Shown here piece by piece: positions 1 through 8,281 of a DNA stretch of 28,796 nt. Under the pieces are notes generated by a model. The model saw only the letters and a program-made list of their open reading frames with translations. It searched no databases and was not told the origin of the DNA. This DNA is from Petrotoga sp. UBA5851 (GTDB taxonomy: Bacteria; Thermotogota; Thermotogae; Petrotogales; Petrotogaceae). Within the stretch, counting starts at the first letter, position 1. Every line of letters starts with the position of its first letter. Made by a program: the position numbers and the translations under genes. The DNA lies in assembly GCA_002431635.1 (NCBI GenBank), contig DJGH01000059.1, forward strand, positions 41,061 through 69,856. Reading direction: 5' to 3'.

Positions 1-191
1 TTTTATTACTCAAATTCCTAAGTACATTTGTCAAACTTATCCATAATGATATATAATCTTTTCGAATATATGAACATAATATAAATACACTGAAAAATCA
101 AAAAAAACACTTTGTTTATGTAGTATACTTGTAAAAATATCTGTGATATAATAATTTCATAAGATGATTTTCATACAAAGGGGGACTGACT
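1..191. other. AT-rich leader region upstream of the TetR-type gene
   Basis: No gene is visible in this stretch. Arms of an imperfect inverted repeat lie at 110-120 (CTTTGTTTATG) and 172-180 (CATACAAAG), one on each side of the promoter at 147-152. This is the sort of place a TetR-type regulator would bind to control itself, but the 51-base gap between the arms is large and the arms are imperfect. A TTGACA-like word on the - strand (29-34) could belong to a divergent promoter for a gene outside the window. No matching -10 box is convincing. Confidence 0.4.
144..152 (+). promoter_or_regulatory. Extended -10 promoter for the tetR-deoB pair
   Basis: A perfect TATAAT lies at 147-152, directly preceded by TGA (144-146), which makes an extended -10 element. 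No good -35 box sits 17 bases upstream (TATACT at 124-129), as is common for extended -10 promoters. Transcription would start near 159 and leave a leader of about 33 bases before the ATG at 192. Confidence 0.6.
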
Positions 192-746
192 ATGGCGAGA
201 AGACCCAACCCGGACCTGAGAGAAAGACGCCAGCAGGAGCTGATAGAGTCAATCATAAGCATAATCAACGAAAACAGCATAAGCGGAACCACAACTCGCA
301 AAATAGCCAGCGAAGCCAGCTTGACAATTGCTTCGCTACACTATTACTTTGGCTCAAAAGACGGCGCCATGATCGAAACAGCAGCTTTTATACTTCAGGA
401 ATGGATACAGCCCATACTTGAAAAACCAGAGGATATCGAAGAAAAGATAAACAAGCTTTTCATACCGTCCGATAAGATGGCTGCTTTTGCCCAGATAATG
501 ACCTACCCTTACAGATCCAAAGTAACCATAAGAAAAATTCAGGAGATCGACGAAAAGTTTTCACTGCTTATAAAAGATGTACTGAGAGCCAACGGGTTCA
601 ATGTAGACTCATCTTTTATAATTGCCGATGTGCTCAAAACCTTCCTCATAGGTCTTGGTTTCAAGGGTTATGTCTACCCGGAAACCATAAAAGATGAAAT
701 AAATACCGTCATTAACTTCCTTAATCTGCGAAAAGTGAGGGAGTAG
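192..746 (+). CDS. TetR/AcrR-family transcriptional regulator
   Basis: A 184-residue DNA-binding repressor-type protein. The N-terminal helix-turn-helix (about residues 12-58) has the typical TetR layout: an ERRQQELIESI helix, then TTTRKIASEA, then the recognition part ending in LHYYFGSKDGAM. The C-terminal helical domain (about 70-184) would bind an unknown ligand; nothing in it identifies the ligand. The ATG at 192 is preceded by an AGGGGGA ribosome binding site. The stop is one base before the deoB start, and the deoB ribosome binding site lies inside the end of this gene, so the two are probably co-translated. By inference it may regulate itself and deoB, perhaps in response to a nucleoside or pentose phosphate. 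The family call is secure; the regulatory role is a guess. Confidence 0.85.
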   Translation: MARRPNPDLRERRQQELIESIISIINENSISGTTTRKIASEASLTIASLHYYFGSKDGAMIETAAFILQEWIQPILEKPEDIEEKINKLFIPSDKMAAFAQIMTYPYRSKVTIRKIQEIDEKFSLLIKDVLRANGFNVDSSFIIADVLKTFLIGLGFKGYVYPETIKDEINTVINFLNLRKVRE

Positions 747-747
747 T

Positions 748-1917
748 ATGAGGGTAATTCTTGTCATACTTGACAGCGTCGGAATAGGCGAAATGCCTGA
801 TGCTCCGCTATACGGAGACACAGGTTCCAATACTCTGGCAAATATAGCAAGATCAGTTAACGGTCTGAGAATGCCCAATATGCAAAAACTCGGATTGGGA
901 AACATATATCCTATACAGGGAGTTTTTCCTGTACAGGCAAGTCTTGGAGCCTACGGAAAGCTCAAAGAGTTCAACGATGGAAAAGATACAACCACCGGTC
1001 ATTGGGAAATGAGTGGGATCTATCTTGAAAAACCCTTTGATTTTTTCCCTAACGGATTTGACAGTCATATAATAAATGAGTTTGAACGCAGAACAAACCG
1101 CAAGGTTATAGGCAATACTGTTGCTTCTGGAACTAAAATAATCCAGGATCTTGGACCTGAACAGGAAAAAACGGGTTCATGGATTGTTTATACTTCAGCA
1201 GACAGTGTTTTTCAGGTTGCCGCTCACGAAGAAATAATTCCGCTGGAAGAGCTTTATCATGGCTGCAAAATCGCTCATGAAATGTTTAAAGAAATGGGAT
1301 ACAATATCGGAAGAATAATCGCCAGGCCATATGTCGGAAGGTATCCAGAGTATATAAGAACTTCAAACAGAAAAGATATTTCTTCTCCACCGCCTGCGGA
1401 AACGGTGCTTGATGTTCTTACCGGTTCTGGAATAAAAGTGTATGCCGTGGGAAAGATACACGATATTTTTGCCGAAAGAGGTATTTCAGAGTACGTTAAA
1501 ACCGTTGACAATACCGATGGGGTTGAAAAAACTCTTTTGTATATGAAAGAAAAGAATGAGAACTGCTTTATCTTTACCAATCTGGTTGATTTTGATATGA
1601 AGTACGGACATAGAAACGATGCTCAGGGTTATGCAGATGCCCTTATGAAATGGGATGAAGAGCTTATATCCATAATGTCTCAGATGAAAAATGACGATAT
1701 TCTTATGATAAGTGCTGATCATGGCTGCGATCCTACAACCCCTTCAACAGACCACTCAAGAGAGTATATACCTTTTCTGGCATACGGAAATCCGATTAAA
1801 GAAAATGTAAACATCGGAACAAGGGAGTCCTTTGCAGATATAGGCCAAACAATAGCTGATATCTTCGGAAAGAAAATAAAAAACGGACAGTCTTTTAAAA
1901 ATCTTATTCTAAAATAA
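748..1917 (+). CDS. deoB: Phosphopentomutase
   Basis: A 389-residue cytoplasmic enzyme of the alkaline phosphatase-like superfamily. It interconverts ribose-1-phosphate or 2-deoxyribose-1-phosphate and the 5-phosphates in nucleoside salvage. The length is normal for the family. Metal-site motifs are present: LDSVGIGEMPDA near the start, GDTGSNT at about 24-30, DFDMKYGHRND late, and SADHGCDPTTPSTDHSREY near the end. The phosphorylated threonine should be Thr83 in DTTTGHWE (80-87). The start codon follows a GAGGGAG ribosome binding site inside the upstream tetR gene with a one-base intergenic gap, so translation is likely coupled. No other nucleoside catabolism genes (deoA, deoC, deoD) are adjacent. 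Confidence 0.96.
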   Translation: MRVILVILDSVGIGEMPDAPLYGDTGSNTLANIARSVNGLRMPNMQKLGLGNIYPIQGVFPVQASLGAYGKLKEFNDGKDTTTGHWEMSGIYLEKPFDFFPNGFDSHIINEFERRTNRKVIGNTVASGTKIIQDLGPEQEKTGSWIVYTSADSVFQVAAHEEIIPLEELYHGCKIAHEMFKEMGYNIGRIIARPYVGRYPEYIRTSNRKDISSPPPAETVLDVLTGSGIKVYAVGKIHDIFAERGISEYVKTVDNTDGVEKTLLYMKEKNENCFIFTNLVDFDMKYGHRNDAQGYADALMKWDEELISIMSQMKNDDILMISADHGCDPTTPSTDHSREYIPFLAYGNPIKENVNIGTRESFADIGQTIADIFGKKIKNGQSFKNLILK

Positions 1918-1922
1918 TATTC

Positions 1923-1998
1923 GGGGTCGTGGCACAGCTGGGAGCGCGCTGCCTTCGCAAGGCAGAGGCCGTGGGTTCAAATCCCATCGGCTCCACCA
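1923..1998 (+). tRNA. tRNA-Ala (anticodon CGC)
   Basis: A 76-base cloverleaf with an encoded CCA end. The 7-bp acceptor stem pairs GGGGTCG with CGGCTCC. It includes the G3-U70 wobble pair that is the main identity element of alanine tRNAs. The anticodon arm is CTGCC-TTCGCAA-GGCAG, giving anticodon CGC, which reads GCG (alanine). The T arm contains GTTCAAATC. It follows deoB by five bases and is probably cut out of the deoB transcript or made from an unseen promoter inside deoB. Confidence 0.95.
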
Positions 1999-2040
1999 AA
2001 ATCACCCAAAATCTTATAAAAGGTTTTGGGTGATTTTTAT
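1999..2040 (+). terminator. Intrinsic terminator after tRNA-Ala
   Basis: An 11-bp perfect stem (ATCACCCAAAA at 2001-2011 with TTTTGGGTGAT at 2024-2034) and a 12-base loop are followed by a T-rich run. It ends the tetR-deoB-tRNA transcript. Confidence 0.85.
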
Positions 2041-2076
2041 TTTATCTGTTATTACCTATTTCACAAATACTATCTA

Positions 2077-2085
2077 TGGTAAAAT
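2077..2085 (+). promoter_or_regulatory. Possible extended -10 promoter for the membrane protein and S41 peptidase genes
   Basis: TGG directly precedes TAAAAT (2080-2085), about 30 bases before the start codon at 2115. No clear -35 box is present. It is placed just after the terminator, where a new promoter is needed. Confidence 0.45.
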
Positions 2086-2114
2086 TTTAGTATAAACATC
2101 TGCGGAGGTATGAA

Positions 2115-2711
2115 ATGAAAAAACTAAGTAAAAGCACTCTTCTAGACCGCCTGCGCATAATAAGAAAAGAACTTCCCCAAGTGCGCGATTATATAGAAAA
2201 CGAGTATATTGATAGTGAAGGGTTCGCAGTAATAGCAATACACCCAAAAAACAGGGAGTCCATCTTTCATCCTTTTTCTGCTTCAGACAAAGTTAGTCCC
2301 GAGCTTTACGGTTACATTGAGTCTCTGACCTATCCTATTAACTCATATATTCCCCTGAAGATACTGTTTGAAGAAGATTTTCTTTCTCCCAACGAACAGC
2401 AGGAGCTTGTAAGAATCATACTGAATCATTATAAGCTTAAGCTGTATGAAAAAGATGTCGAACTTAAGCTAAATTTCCTGAGAACCTTTTCTCTCCTTGC
2501 TATTGGAGCTGTTCTCTATTCTATGTCTTTTTGGCTGAGCACAATAAAAACCGGTCCTTTTCTTCATGAAATTGTATCCATAGGAGCCACTTTCGCAGTA
2601 TGGGAATCTGTAAGCCATTGGATTATAGAACGTAAAAACCTCCGCCTGCAATGGATGAACGCCGGACAACTTGCCACTATGAATATTGATTTTAAACGTC
2701 AAAAGAATTAA
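2115..2711 (+). CDS. Small membrane protein of unknown function
   Basis: A 198-residue protein I do not recognise. The first 120 residues are charged and probably cytoplasmic. Two hydrophobic segments follow (about 121-141 and 149-171), then a short basic tail ending in FKRQKN. A helical hairpin in the inner membrane with both ends in the cytoplasm fits the charge pattern. The start follows a GGAGG ribosome binding site. The next gene, an S41 peptidase, starts 54 bases later on the same strand with no terminator between, so they probably share a transcript. No catalytic motif is visible. Confidence 0.8.
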   Translation: MKKLSKSTLLDRLRIIRKELPQVRDYIENEYIDSEGFAVIAIHPKNRESIFHPFSASDKVSPELYGYIESLTYPINSYIPLKILFEEDFLSPNEQQELVRIILNHYKLKLYEKDVELKLNFLRTFSLLAIGAVLYSMSFWLSTIKTGPFLHEIVSIGATFAVWESVSHWIIERKNLRLQWMNAGQLATMNIDFKRQKN

Positions 2712-2765
2712 AATATCATTCGGCCACTTATCTTTATATTCAACATACATCGGAGGGGAAGGTAC

Positions 2766-4256
2766 ATGAAAAAAAACAGAAAAAGAGTTTACTGGTTTAC
2801 AGCATTAGCTATGTTGGCAGTAACCTGTGTCCTGATACTGTTTATCACCGGTACAAATAGTTCTTCTGAACAGACTGATTTCAGCAAGGAAAGATGGACT
2901 ACAGCATTTCAAAAACTTCACCACAGACTTGTCAAAGAGTATGCCTTCACTGAACATAAAAATATCGACTGGCAGAGCATGTATGCAGCTTACTACCCTC
3001 AAATTAAAGCTGCTCAGGAAAAGAATGATTTCGATAGTTACTATGTATCTTTAAGAACTTATCTGCACTGCATTCCTGACGGTCATGTAATCATCAATAA
3101 TTTGAACGAAACAGATTACAAGTATGTCGGAGGCGGTTATGGACTGGCAGTGACAAGACTAGATGACGGGAAAGTAATAATTTCATGGGTTGATACCTCC
3201 GGTCCTGCGTGGCAACTCGGTATAAAAACAGGAGCGGAGCTGATTTCCTGGAACGGCATGAATGCACAACAGGCTATTGATAGAACTTCTATAGTATTTT
3301 CCAGCATCCCTGCGACTGATGAAAATAAACTGCTTAAAAAAACTCAGTATCTCGTACGTTCACCTGTTGGTACGCAAACCGAGATCCAGTACATGAACCC
3401 GGAAGATTTATCGGTTCAGACAGCTGTAATCAAAGCTTACGATGACAAAGGCGTCTCGCTTAAAAAAAATTATCCTGATTCTGTAGTTTCAGACAAGCTC
3501 AGAGACATGTTTCTGAATATTGAAACCCCCGAACCTATACCCGATGCAATGGTACAGTACAGAATGTTTGATGAGAACATCAGCTATATAAAAATTCTCG
3601 GAGAGTTTGACGCTGACTTTCAGCAGACAGGAAATGCACCTTCTACTCTGGGTCTTTTCCGCCAGGCAGTAGAGCAGGCTATAGAAAAAAATTCTCCGGT
3701 GCTTATTGTTGATCTCAGAAATAATCTGGGCGGTCTTGATTCCATGGCAGCAGATCTTTTGGGTTCTTTTTATGAGGAAAAAAGTATTTTTGAATATCAG
3801 AACGTCTATAATTACAAAATCTCAAAGAGAGAACTTTCAAAAGATGAATCTCATCCCGATTCTTTAGAGCTTTTTATAAATCCTGCAGAAAAAATTTTCA
3901 AGGGTACAGTCTTGGCTTTAGTAAATCCAAAATGTGTGAGTTCCGGCGAAGGTGTCGCAATGGGAATAAGCAAACTCAAGAATGCACAAGTAATCGGTTT
4001 TTACGGTACAAACGGATCATTTGGGCTTGTAGGGGCACAGGCTACAATGCCCGGAGGCGTTACTGTAAAATGGCCATCAGGACAGTCTCTTGATAAAGAT
4101 AAAAATATCCAGCTTGACAGCCGCAATGGAAAGGGCGGTGTAAGTCCAACCATCCGCATTCCCATAACCGAAAAAAATGCCATCCTTACAGCTCAGGGAG
4201 TAGATATAGAGCTTGAAGAGGCTTTAAAATTTGCTTCACAACTTATAAACAAATAA
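2766..4256 (+). CDS. Membrane-anchored S41 family peptidase (PDZ plus tail-specific protease fold)
   Basis: A 496-residue exported protease. Basic residues MKKNRKR and a hydrophobic segment (about 9-28) act as signal anchor or signal peptide, so the body is outside the cytoplasm. The N-terminal S41 part ends in a DGHV motif with His107, the usual catalytic histidine position in CPAF/tricorn-like members. A PDZ-like stretch follows at about 123-170. The catalytic core starts at LIVDLRNNLGG. The nucleophile should be Ser392 in CVSSGE (390-395), aligned with E. coli Prc Ser452. The Lys of the Prc/CtpA Ser-Lys pair is replaced: the GKG region reads TNGSFG, with Ser418 at the Lys position. It is therefore more likely a Ser-His type enzyme. 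The ribosome binding site is GGAGGGGAAG. Substrate unknown. Confidence 0.88.
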   Translation: MKKNRKRVYWFTALAMLAVTCVLILFITGTNSSSEQTDFSKERWTTAFQKLHHRLVKEYAFTEHKNIDWQSMYAAYYPQIKAAQEKNDFDSYYVSLRTYLHCIPDGHVIINNLNETDYKYVGGGYGLAVTRLDDGKVIISWVDTSGPAWQLGIKTGAELISWNGMNAQQAIDRTSIVFSSIPATDENKLLKKTQYLVRSPVGTQTEIQYMNPEDLSVQTAVIKAYDDKGVSLKKNYPDSVVSDKLRDMFLNIETPEPIPDAMVQYRMFDENISYIKILGEFDADFQQTGNAPSTLGLFRQAVEQAIEKNSPVLIVDLRNNLGGLDSMAADLLGSFYEEKSIFEYQNVYNYKISKRELSKDESHPDSLELFINPAEKIFKGTVLALVNPKCVSSGEGVAMGISKLKNAQVIGFYGTNGSFGLVGAQATMPGGVTVKWPSGQSLDKDKNIQLDSRNGKGGVSPTIRIPITEKNAILTAQGVDIELEEALKFASQLINK

Positions 4257-4292
4257 AAAAACCGGGATGAAAATCATCCCGGTTTATTACTT
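4255..4292. terminator. Bidirectional terminator between S41 peptidase and solute-binding protein genes
   Basis: A perfect 10-bp stem (ACCGGGATGA at 4261-4270, TCATCCCGGT at 4274-4283) has a 3-base AAA loop. A-rich sequence lies on the left and T-rich sequence on the right, so it can end transcription of both converging genes. Confidence 0.88.
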
Positions 4293-5585
4293 CTACTTTG
4301 CCAGTTCGTCTGATTCTTTCAATAAAGTTTCAAGTGCATTGTATATTCTTGTATAAGCATCATCTATGCTTACCTTGTCATATATCATATCTGTAAAAAT
4401 CTTAGCAAGCTCGGACCTTATGTCGTTCCATGCCGCAGGGTTAGGATCGGCAACGGCTCCTTCAAGACTGTTAAGAGCTATAACCGGTTTCTTGTCGGTA
4501 GCAACATAAGCTTTCCACTGAGCTGTCTGAGTTGCATCTCTTCTTACAGGAACATATCCGCTGTTTATTGCCCAGTATGCCTGGTTAACTGGATCAAGCA
4601 GGTACTTCATGAACTTCCATGATGCATCCATCTGTTCTACAGGAACCCAGTTAAACATTATAAGATCGGTTCCGGCTATCGGGGAATGGGGAACTCCATC
4701 AATTGACGGAAGAGGAGACCAGTTCCATCCGTGCTTTCCCTTACATGAAGCATCTGTGGGGTTCTTACCTGCGATTGATCCCATGTATGCGGCTATCTGA
4801 CCTGAACCAAACTGGTCATTGTAGTATCCGCCCTGGAACATTGAAAGATTGTTCTTCTTAAGGTAATAAACTGTTTCAAGAGCCTGTTTGGTCTTAACGG
4901 GATCAAGAATTATTTTATACTTGCCGTTTGCAACATGCTGCAAGAATCTTCCGTTATGTGCATACAGGTATATCTGGAAATCATCAACTATGGTTCTTAC
5001 TCCAAAGCCATACTGGTCAACTGTTCCGTCCTTGTTTATATCTTCGGTGAGCAGTTTGGTTATTTCCTTGAACTCCTCTATGGTCTTGGGTGGCTCTATT
5101 CCGTACATATCAAAAAGATCTGTGTTGTAAAAATAAACCTGGGTTGATTTGTTGAAAGGAATAGCATATATCATATCTCCCCATGAAACGATGTCTTTGA
5201 AAACAGGATAAATCTGAGTATCCCATGCTTTCTTCATTTCCGGGTCTTTGGTTATGTAGCTGTTAAGAGCTTTTACAACATCCGAATATAGATACTTGGC
5301 AGTCCAGTTTCCATAAGACTGTGCCATTGCAGGAAGACCGGACTTGGTTCCCTGGTTGTATGCTGTTATAGTGGCAAGAAGTTTCTGGTTCAGAGCATTG
5401 TAGTTGCCTACATAAACTGACTTAACTTCAATGGTAGGATTTTCCTTGTTGAACTGGTCTACAAGATTCTGAAGAACCTTTCCGAGATCACCGCTCATAG
5501 CATGCCAGAATTCAACCGTTACCTTGTCTGCAAATGCAAATGTAGCAAAAAGAGCAACAAGCAGAACAATAAGAAGTTTCTTCAC
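4293..5585 (-). CDS. ABC transporter extracellular sugar-binding protein (SBP_bac_1 type)
   Basis: A 430-residue periplasmic solute-binding protein of the glycerol-3-phosphate/sugar-binding group. A signal peptide (KKLLIVLLVALFATFAFA) is followed by VTVEFWHAMSG, typical of this family. There is no lipobox, which fits a periplasmic rather than lipidated protein. The start is taken as the GTG at 5585 because GGAGG lies eight bases upstream of it. The GTG at 5594 overlaps that ribosome binding site and is unlikely. No permease or ATPase gene is adjacent, so this is an orphan subunit whose partners must be elsewhere. The ligand cannot be told from sequence alone; a sugar or sugar phosphate is the family norm. 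It lies downstream of coaE with a 75-base gap and probably has its own transcript. Confidence 0.9.
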   Translation of the reverse strand: MKKLLIVLLVALFATFAFADKVTVEFWHAMSGDLGKVLQNLVDQFNKENPTIEVKSVYVGNYNALNQKLLATITAYNQGTKSGLPAMAQSYGNWTAKYLYSDVVKALNSYITKDPEMKKAWDTQIYPVFKDIVSWGDMIYAIPFNKSTQVYFYNTDLFDMYGIEPPKTIEEFKEITKLLTEDINKDGTVDQYGFGVRTIVDDFQIYLYAHNGRFLQHVANGKYKIILDPVKTKQALETVYYLKKNNLSMFQGGYYNDQFGSGQIAAYMGSIAGKNPTDASCKGKHGWNWSPLPSIDGVPHSPIAGTDLIMFNWVPVEQMDASWKFMKYLLDPVNQAYWAINSGYVPVRRDATQTAQWKAYVATDKKPVIALNSLEGAVADPNPAAWNDIRSELAKIFTDMIYDKVSIDDAYTRIYNALETLLKESDELAK

Positions 5586-5651
5586 CTTTAGCACCTCCGT
5601 AATAAAAGAATTGGATAACTTTTTTAAGTTATTTCTATTTATCCAAAAAAT

Positions 5652-5683
5652 AAAAACCCCTTACTCCACCGACGTAAGCTGAC
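5652..5683 (-). terminator. Possible weak terminator at the end of coaE
   Basis: On the - strand, CTTAC and GTAAG form a short stem overlapping the coaE stop codon, followed by GGGG and a run of T with one A. The stem is only 5 bp, so this is tentative. It would separate the apt-pgi-coaE transcript from the solute-binding protein gene. Confidence 0.3.
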
Positions 5684-6266
5684 TTAGGAATTCTTCAACC
5701 TGCCTGCAGGTGCTTTCAAAATTTCCTTCATTTATAATTTTGAAATCAGATCTGCCCAGATTGAGTTCTTTCTGAGACTGCACAATAGCATGCGCTTTTT
5801 CTATAGGGATACTCCTATTCAGAATCAGCCTGTCCACACGCTTATCTTCGGAACACTCCACAAGAACTATTATGTTACACATTTCAGCTAGTTTTATCTG
5901 ATCTAACAATGCTGCATCGATTATAATTATATCATAACTTTTTTCTTTTTCTTTTAACATTTTTTCTACTTCGTGCCTTATGACAGGATGCACAGTTGCA
6001 TTTAAAAACGAAAGCTTGGCACGACTGGAAAACACTTTTCTTCCCAGAGCTTTTCTGTCTATCTCTCCGTTTTCATTTAAAATATCGTTTCCAAAAGCTT
6101 TTACAAGTTCTTGACGGATAAAAAACAGGGAAAGGACATCGTGTCCGACCCTGTCTGCATCAATGACTAAAACCTTTTTCATAAGCGCGGACTCTGCTTT
6201 TTCTTTCATAATTTTTGAAACATAAGATTTTCCGCTGCCTGCTAAACCTGTTATTCCAATTATCAC
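5661..6266 (-). CDS. coaE: Dephospho-CoA kinase
   Basis: A 201-residue cytoplasmic kinase for the last step of coenzyme A synthesis: ATP-dependent phosphorylation of the 3' hydroxyl of dephospho-CoA. The P-loop is GLAGSGKS near the N-terminus (about 6-13). DADRVGHDVL, the segment used for the acceptor site, follows at about 36-45. VHPVIRHEVE and IIDAALLDQI correspond to the conserved lid and Walker B-like regions. The length is normal. Its ATG overlaps the pgi stop by four bases (ATGA), so translation is coupled. It is the last gene of the apt-pgi-coaE operon. Confidence 0.95.
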   Translation of the reverse strand: MIIGITGLAGSGKSYVSKIMKEKAESALMKKVLVIDADRVGHDVLSLFFIRQELVKAFGNDILNENGEIDRKALGRKVFSSRAKLSFLNATVHPVIRHEVEKMLKEKEKSYDIIIIDAALLDQIKLAEMCNIIVLVECSEDKRVDRLILNRSIPIEKAHAIVQSQKELNLGRSDFKIINEGNFESTCRQVEEFLSQLTSVE

Positions 6267-7630
6267 ATAATCACCCTATTTTTTACCTGTATTTTTTTCA
6301 TAACCTCTGCGGCAAGATCCTCATACCCTTCACGTCCCATAAGAGCATACGTAACCTTTTTCCCAAGCTCCACACCGGGCTGGTCATAAGGATCAACCTG
6401 CAAAAGACCTCCCATCACAGCAGTTGAGAACTCATACATGAAAATGAACTCCCCGATGTTATAAGCACTGATTCTGGGAAATGTAACTCTCATATTGGGT
6501 CTTTCGTGTTCCAAAAGTGCATACTCCGTACCTGCAAGCTCTGTATTAAGAAGCTCGGAAAGCTTTCTTCCGCCAAGATACTTCAGTTCGGCAATATCTT
6601 CATGTATTTTGGGAATCGAAACTTCCCTTTCAAAATTCTCAAGCTTTATGAGAGTTATTATCTTATCTTTTGGTCCTTCGTTGTAAAGCTGAACCTGTGA
6701 ATGCTGGTCAGTAGCACCAAGAGCTTTTACCGGAGTCTGCCCCACATTGACCGTTTCTTTTTTGAGATTAAGCTTCTTTCCTATACTTTCAGCCCATATC
6801 TGCCTGTACCAATCGGCAAGAAGATACAGTCTGTTGGAGTAAACCATCATCACGGATAAGTTATATCCTTTTAAATAGTAAAGATAATGTATTACCGCAT
6901 TAAGAGCCGCCGGATTCTTCCATATATCTTTATTTTTACATTTTTCACACATATCGCGTGCACCTAGAAAAAGCTCTTGTATATCAATTCCTCCTGCCAT
7001 AGCTGAAACAAGTCCGACAGGAGTGAGCACGCTGAACCTTCCACCTACCTGCGGAGGAATCTCAATAGCTCTTATATTTTCATCACGTGACATCTTCCGA
7101 AGTATGCCGTTTTGAGGATCGGTTGTAAATAATATATGATCCTGAACTTTAAGACCATTGGTCTCAAGCAGTCCCCTGGCCACCATATAGTTTGCCATAG
7201 CCTCGGCTGTGGTTCCGGATTTTGAAATAACGTTAAAAAGAGTTGTTTTAATATCTATCTGATCCAAAACACTTGAAAGGAGGTCCGGATCAACATTATC
7301 CACTATATATATCCTAGGGGTTTTTCTGTTTTTCTGGTTATTATAGTCTGCAGGATTAAGGGCGCTTTGCAAAGCAATATTACCAAGAGCAGATCCACCT
7401 ATTCCTAAAACTACAAGACTTTCAAAAGAAAGTATCCATTCTTTAAGTTCTCTGACTGACTCAAGCCATTTTGATTCGAAAGGTACTCCCATAAATCCCG
7501 GATTACTGTTAAGTATATTCTCAACCGCTTCAGAAACTTTTTCTTTGTAGCTATTTATATCCTTTTTGGTAAGTCCGCCTTTTAAAACTGGTGAAAACAG
7601 ATTGGTAAAATCAAAAGAGATCCCTTCCAT
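6263..7630 (-). CDS. pgi: Glucose-6-phosphate isomerase
   Basis: A 455-residue glycolytic enzyme interconverting glucose-6-phosphate and fructose-6-phosphate. Visible signatures are VLGIGGSALGN, ISKSGTTAE (sugar phosphate binding), GGRFSVLTPVGL (isomerase signature) and, near the C-terminus, YDQPGVELGKK with the conserved lysine. The length matches the short bacterial form (about 450 residues) rather than the 550-residue proteobacterial form. The ATG is preceded by AAGGAGG. It lies 14 bases after apt and overlaps coaE by four bases. Confidence 0.96.
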   Translation of the reverse strand: MEGISFDFTNLFSPVLKGGLTKKDINSYKEKVSEAVENILNSNPGFMGVPFESKWLESVRELKEWILSFESLVVLGIGGSALGNIALQSALNPADYNNQKNRKTPRIYIVDNVDPDLLSSVLDQIDIKTTLFNVISKSGTTAEAMANYMVARGLLETNGLKVQDHILFTTDPQNGILRKMSRDENIRAIEIPPQVGGRFSVLTPVGLVSAMAGGIDIQELFLGARDMCEKCKNKDIWKNPAALNAVIHYLYYLKGYNLSVMMVYSNRLYLLADWYRQIWAESIGKKLNLKKETVNVGQTPVKALGATDQHSQVQLYNEGPKDKIITLIKLENFEREVSIPKIHEDIAELKYLGGRKLSELLNTELAGTEYALLEHERPNMRVTFPRISAYNIGEFIFMYEFSTAVMGGLLQVDPYDQPGVELGKKVTYALMGREGYEDLAAEVMKKIQVKNRVIM

Positions 7631-7644
7631 ACTCCGCCTCCTTC

Positions 7645-8157
7645 TTAATATTTAAGGATTGAAGCAACCTTAAGATCTTTAAGACGTTCCCTACCTTTTA
7701 AGAAACCGAGTTCAGCCATGCAGAGTACACCTTCAACATCTGCGCCTACATTGTTGACCATTCTTCTTATCGCATCAAGTGTTCCCCCGGTTGCCAGAAC
7801 ATCGTCAACTATTACCACCCTGTCACCCTTTTTAAGTGCGTCAACATGCATCTGAAGCTCGGCACTTCCGTACTCAAGATTATAAGATATATTAACTGTT
7901 TTATAAGGAAGCTTTCCTGGTTTCCTTACCGGTATCAGACCTTTTTTCATAGTATATGCCAAAGGAGAGGCAAATAAAAAACCCCTGGCTTCCGGTGCGA
8001 CTATGAAATCAAAATCCCAGTCCTTTAACAGTTCCTGAAGTATTTTTATGGTGTATCCGAATGCCTCCGGATCTTTTAGTATTGGCGTAATATCCTTAAA
8101 AATAATCCCTTTCTGCGGAAAATCAAGTATATCTCTTACATACTCCTTTAATTCCAT
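7645..8157 (-). CDS. apt: Adenine phosphoribosyltransferase
   Basis: A 170-residue purine salvage enzyme that makes AMP from adenine and PRPP. The PRPP-binding loop is VVIVDDVLATGGT. The adenine-pocket region includes FKDITPIL and VAPEARGFLFA, both typical of Apt. The length is normal. The start follows a GAGGAGG ribosome binding site. It is the first gene of the apt-pgi-coaE operon. Together with deoB it suggests active base and nucleoside salvage. Confidence 0.95.
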   Translation of the reverse strand: MELKEYVRDILDFPQKGIIFKDITPILKDPEAFGYTIKILQELLKDWDFDFIVAPEARGFLFASPLAYTMKKGLIPVRKPGKLPYKTVNISYNLEYGSAELQMHVDALKKGDRVVIVDDVLATGGTLDAIRRMVNNVGADVEGVLCMAELGFLKGRERLKDLKVASILKY

Positions 8158-8195
8158 ACTTTTCCTCCTCTAAAAAATAAATAATGACATCGTAT

Positions 8196-8204
8196 ATTGT
8201 ACCA
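8196..8204 (-). promoter_or_regulatory. Extended -10 promoter for apt-pgi-coaE
   Basis: Read on the - strand, TGG directly precedes TACAAT (complement of 8196-8201). A -35 box is not obvious at 17 bases. The leader to the apt ATG would be about 30 bases. Confidence 0.5.
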
Positions 8205-8224
8205 TATTTTTTTATAGATTACAT

Positions 8225-8273
8225 TGTAACTTTTTTTTAATAAAATATATAAAGCCGCCATTTAATGGCGGCC
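8225..8273 (-). terminator. Terminator of the 26-residue microprotein gene
   Basis: A perfect 8-bp GC-rich stem (8254-8261 with 8265-8272, arms GCCGCCAT and ATGGCGGC) with a 3-base loop starts 9 bases after the microprotein stop codon. On the - strand it is followed by a T-rich tract. It would end a transcript of only about 170 bases. Confidence 0.8.
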
Positions 8274-8281
8274 CGTAAAAA

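Noticed and set aside
5586..5594. GTG at 5594 as start of the solute-binding protein.
   Set aside because: It overlaps the GGAGG ribosome binding site that serves the GTG at 5585.
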